Positions 19,919 through 22,728 of a stretch of 22,728 bases of DNA are shown here, in pieces. The notes under the pieces were generated by a model. The model ran no database searches. It was not told where the DNA came from and worked only from the letters and a program-made list of their open reading frames with translations. Numbering within the stretch: position 1 is the stretch's first letter; each line of letters begins with the position of its first letter. Source of the stretch: a virus; the IMG/VR virus record IMGVR_UViG_3300020439_000089, positions 1 to 22,728 of that record; one strand, 5' to 3'. Both the position numbers and the translations under genes were made by a program.

Positions 19919-21335
19919 ATTGTCTCCTTAAAACTTCTAATTCTCTTTCCTTAATTATTCTATTCTGTGTAGCTTGTTGTAAATTTACCTGATATTTTAA
20001 TACAGGGTCGTTTACTGACATAGCTAAGAATTTGTTATTGTTATTATAAATTTGTATATCATAATTATCTAATATACGCAAATCCTCATAAATACGCCCA
20101 CTATAAATCTCACGGTTATCTGTATATTGTTTGTAGTAACTAGATATATCTACTTGTTTTTCTTCTATCATTTGTGCTGCAACAATATTAACTACAGCTA
20201 ACTGTTTATCTATTGCTTTAACAGTCACACTTACTTCGGTCTGTATATCACCTACATCTATACTAGGTGTTTCTTCGGGTACAGTACCCTGGTCTGAGTT
20301 TTCCTCTACTGCCACTTGCTCGTTACTAGATGGTTCACTCTTAGGTTCTTCCTGAACTGTTGCCACAGTGGTACTTTCAGTCTGTTCAGGTTGTTCTTCC
20401 ATGAGCTCTTCTGTAACTGCAGCAGTTTCTGTAGGTTTCTCTTCTGTAATTTCTTCCTCTTCTTCAACAATTTCTGGTCCTCCAAATACTTGTAATATTT
20501 CTACCTCTTCAAATTCTTCTTCTAAGGTAGTAGTTAGTTCTTCAAATACTATTTCTTCTTCTAATGGGATTATACCAAATTCTTCTAATGCTATAGGCAT
20601 AGGAATAAACTCTTCTATGGGTACTGGTTCTGTAAATGATTGTTCCCATTCTGCAAACTGTTCGATGACTTCTTGTATTTCTTCTATAGTTTCTTCTTCT
20701 ATGACAGTATCATCGTAAGTCATAGTAAGTTTAGCACCAAGTAAATTAGGTCCACCTAGACTTGTGCCATATGTGCTATACCCAGCGTCTACACCTTCCC
20801 ATTCCCAATAGAATTGATTGCTACCTGCACCTGTATAGCTTACAGAATCTTCATACTTGAAAGCATTGTTACCGTATCCAGCATCTGTGTTTCTAGTTTG
20901 ATTTGTTATGGCTAATGTATTACCGTCATCATCTAATATTTTGACTGTAGTTGTATATGTATCTTGTCCTTGTGTAGCTTGACCACATTGCCAAGTAGAA
21001 CCAACAAACTCACAGTTCTGAACAATAGTTGTAGAGTTAAGTACAATACCGTTGTCTAGTTGTTGTTGTGTAGCATAGTCAGTCAGGTTACCAGTGTAAT
21101 TAATACTAGCTGTACCTGTAGTTTCTAACTCTCCACCCCAATCTCTTATAGCACCAACCGTGTTAAATCCATTAGTTGATACACTAGGTATTGTGTTGTC
21201 TACGCTTTGGTAACTGCTTGAGTTGTTTGTACCATTCGGTAATAGGTTTTCTGTCGTAAGTTCTTCTGCGCTTACTGCCCACGCTATCAATAATAGTATT
21301 AACAACAAGTAGCCACATTTAGTCATCATCTCCAT
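19908..21335 (-). CDS. Exported protein with Glu-rich disordered middle
   Basis: The 475-residue product has a clear Sec signal (CGYLLLILLLIAWAVSA, cleavage likely after residue 23). An Asn/Thr/Gly-rich beta-type region (about 30-205) with Cys108 and Cys117 follows. Next is a very acidic, Glu/Pro/Thr-rich probably disordered segment (about 210-356), then a helical end (IIKERELEVLRRQYAR). No family is recognised. The ATG at 21335 has no good ribosome site; internal ATGs at 21329 and 21326 follow GGAG closely, so translation is probably coupled to the upstream gene. A perfect palindrome lies in the disordered part. Confidence 0.78.
   Translation of the reverse strand: MEMMTKCGYLLLILLLIAWAVSAEELTTENLLPNGTNNSSSYQSVDNTIPSVSTNGFNTVGAIRDWGGELETTGTASINYTGNLTDYATQQQLDNGIVLNSTTIVQNCEFVGSTWQCGQATQGQDTYTTTVKILDDDGNTLAITNQTRNTDAGYGNNAFKYEDSVSYTGAGSNQFYWEWEGVDAGYSTYGTSLGGPNLLGAKLTMTYDDTVIEEETIEEIQEVIEQFAEWEQSFTEPVPIEEFIPMPIALEEFGIIPLEEEIVFEELTTTLEEEFEEVEILQVFGGPEIVEEEEEITEEKPTETAAVTEELMEEQPEQTESTTVATVQEEPKSEPSSNEQVAVEENSDQGTVPEETPSIDVGDIQTEVSVTVKAIDKQLAVVNIVAAQMIEEKQVDISSYYKQYTDNREIYSGRIYEDLRILDNYDIQIYNNNNKFLAMSVNDPVLKYQVNLQQATQNRIIKERELEVLRRQYAR
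20277..20289. repeat. GGGTAC palindrome in gene 19908-21335
   Basis: GGGTACAGTACCC has perfect arms around one base. It encodes Gly-Thr-Val-Pro (residues about 350-353) in the Glu-rich disordered linker. Confidence 0.85.
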
Positions 21336-21954
21336 ATAAATCGTATTCTGTATCTATAGGAACAAATTCTGTTTTGTTATCTATAGCATGTCTCCTTTTT
21401 AATTTTTCAATATATTTTTCATAGTCTGGTCTTTCGATATCATATTTCTTCCATTGTTCTTTCGCTTCATCGGCTATCTTACCTTCGAACGGGCAAGGTG
21501 TGCCAGCGTGTTCCATAGCACTAAAGACTCTATCATCTTGACATAGTATGGCTATACTAGCTACACGCATGTTAAAATCATATAATAGTTTACTTAACTT
21601 CATTCTTTCACAGTTCTCGTCAGTGATAAATGTACCTCCAGCTACTCCAAATCCGGTTACTTGCACACCACCACTTACTCCTACTACACACAGGTCTTGA
21701 GAATAACTACTCATACTAGGTGCTATTGCAGAGCCAACAGGTATTTTACTATTTTTAGTACTATTGGTAGTATTGTTAGTAGTGCTGTTGGTTTGTCCTC
21801 CGCTATAGGTATTGTTGGTTGTACTGGTGTATCCACCACTGATAGAGGTGTTACTGCCACTAGTGTTTGTTTGATTACTAACGGAGTTGTCTGTTGCATA
21901 AACAGTGAATCCTAATAATATGAAACTTAGTAGGGTGACTAATACATATTTCAT
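21319..21954 (-). CDS. Exported protein with four conserved-looking cysteines
   Basis: The 211-residue product has a signal peptide (MKYVLVTLLSFILLGFTVYA), then about 48 residues of Ser/Thr/Asn/Gly low complexity. A compact domain follows with DLCVVGVSGGVQVTGFGVAG, DENCERMKLSKLLYDFNMRV, AILCQDDRVFSAM and AGTPCPFEGKI. Cys89, Cys115, Cys138 and Cys154 could form two periplasmic disulfides. I recall the 'SGGVQ...DENCERxKLSK...CQD...AGTPCP' signature from uncharacterised marine phage proteins. AAGGAG precedes ATG 21954. The tail is acidic and overlaps the next gene. Confidence 0.8.
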   Translation of the reverse strand: MKYVLVTLLSFILLGFTVYATDNSVSNQTNTSGSNTSISGGYTSTTNNTYSGGQTNSTTNNTTNSTKNSKIPVGSAIAPSMSSYSQDLCVVGVSGGVQVTGFGVAGGTFITDENCERMKLSKLLYDFNMRVASIAILCQDDRVFSAMEHAGTPCPFEGKIADEAKEQWKKYDIERPDYEKYIEKLKRRHAIDNKTEFVPIDTEYDLYGDDD

Positions 21955-21955
21955 T

Positions 21956-22728
21956 TTATCTCCTTATACTATTTACCAGTTCTTTAATTACATCAGGTGT
22001 AACTGGGTTCTCCTTCTTTTTTGGTTGTGTTGTAAAGGTAGTTTTCTTAATTGTTTCATTAAGTAAATTACCGTGTTGTAAATATCCATCCATTACGTTA
22101 CGTGTTTCAGCAGACATATACTCACTCTTAGGAACTGCTGGTAATTCAGTAGCATCAGGACTATGCACTAATCTTTTTGAACCCCAGTATCCTATATCAT
22201 GTTGTTGCTCTGGTTTACGAAACAAACTTCGATGTACTGTATTAAATGTGTTACTATCTGTTAAAGCATGAACAAGACTTTCAGTTATAATAGCTAATTG
22301 TGTTGGGTTATTTACGGGTAAACTTGAACTAAATTCTTTACCATCTTTTAGTGCATCTATACCACTATAAATAGCCATTTGTTTTCCTAATTTTTTACCA
22401 TTGCCATAACTATTTAATAACGCTTCAGTAGTTACATAACGATTGCTTTTAGTTTTATTATAGAAATCACGTGCGACTGCTCTAACTGCTACTGTATCAT
22501 TATTAAACACGTCATCATCTGTCCCATAAAAAGCATCAGTGGTTGCTGCTGCACTTAATCCTTTGAACTTATTAGTAAAGGTTAATTTTAGTCCTTTAGC
22601 CGGTTGTATTTTTAATTGTTTTGCAATACCTACTACTAAATTTTGAAATACAGATGGGTCAATTTGTCCTTCATATTTTGTAGCATAATCTTTGTAATGA
22701 TAAAATGCTTTTAAGAACCAGTCTTCTT
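21956..22728 (-). CDS. C-terminal part of a large late protein (start outside window)
   Basis: The frame has no stop from 21958 to the right edge, so at least 256 residues are present and the true start lies beyond 22728. A GTG at 22510 could be read as a start but has no ribosome site and lies mid-frame. The visible part begins near EDWFLKAFYHYKDYATKYEG and ends KELVNSIRR. It is polar and helical with no motif that I recognise. Position between unseen tail genes and the exported proteins fits an internal virion or tail-associated protein. Confidence 0.75.
   Translation of the reverse strand, partial: EDWFLKAFYHYKDYATKYEGQIDPSVFQNLVVGIAKQLKIQPAKGLKLTFTNKFKGLSAAATTDAFYGTDDDVFNNDTVAVRAVARDFYNKTKSNRYVTTEALLNSYGNGKKLGKQMAIYSGIDALKDGKEFSSSLPVNNPTQLAIITESLVHALTDSNTFNTVHRSLFRKPEQQHDIGYWGSKRLVHSPDATELPAVPKSEYMSAETRNVMDGYLQHGNLLNETIKKTTFTTQPKKKENPVTPDVIKELVNSIRR

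Noticed and set aside
1294-20289. Palindromes as a CRISPR array or transposon ends
   Set aside because: Spacing is irregular over kilobases, units are only 13-15 bases, and no repeat-spacer pattern, transposase or target duplication is visible.
20368-20718. Plus-strand Ser-rich open frame opposite the Glu-rich region
   Set aside because: It is the antisense shadow of Glu codons (TTC/TCT repeats) in gene 19908-21335 and has no ribosome site.
22508-22510. GTG at 22510 as start of the rightmost late gene
   Set aside because: The frame continues without a stop to the window edge and no ribosome site precedes the GTG, so the gene is partial.

Overview
The window is part of a tailed double-stranded DNA bacteriophage genome (Caudoviricetes). 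It is AT-rich by eye, densely packed and most likely from an aquatic or marine phage. Visible hallmarks are an N4-gp56-like major capsid protein, scaffold, portal, large and small terminase, and a replisome of DnaB-like ATPase, zinc-finger/TOPRIM primase and family A DNA polymerase, plus several PD-(D/E)XK nucleases. No ribosomal, tRNA, integrase, CRISPR or insertion-sequence signal was seen. Host assignment is inference: several small proteins look like families I associate with marine phages, but I cannot search to confirm.

Layout. 1-5497 (minus) is the start of the late operon: small terminase, three tiny very basic proteins, large terminase, portal, scaffold and capsid, the last running off the left edge. 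5498-7085 is a control region. It holds a candidate late promoter reading left, one lone minus-strand gene (5984-6679) with its own candidate promoter, and a strong sigma70-like early promoter reading right. 7086-18058 (plus) is the early/replication operon: small unknown genes first, then helicase, a nuclease-like protein, primase, polymerase, a Cas4-like nuclease, an Hjc-like resolvase and two unknown genes, closed by an intrinsic terminator at about 18098-18139. 18121-22728 (minus) is the far end of the late operon: a large protein running off the right edge, two signal-peptide proteins, two small one-helix membrane proteins and one unknown 437-residue protein. The late genes at the two edges point the same way, so the most economical reading is one late operon that starts at 5497, leaves through position 1, passes through unseen tail genes and re-enters at 22728, on a circular or circularly permuted map.

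The most striking feature is a dispersed short palindrome, GGGTAC-N1to3-GTACCC, with a core of GGGTA-N3to5-TACCC. I count ten copies with perfect six-base arms and five near-perfect copies, plus many half sites; about 0.004 perfect copies would be expected by chance. Three early-region copies share one base with the TAG stop of the upstream gene and precede the next gene's ribosome binding site. Others lie next to all three candidate promoters, and several are embedded in reading frames, often in loosely constrained linkers. Same-strand GGGTA half sites upstream of the candidate late promoter are spaced at close to whole helical turns. The best guess is a genome-wide operator (stoperator-like) or architectural-protein site set, possibly bound by the product of 5984-6679. 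An RNA-hairpin role cannot be excluded.

Many starts were reassigned from the longest open frame to the start with a proper Shine-Dalgarno sequence. Three genes of 25 to 59 codons, too short for routine calling, were added.
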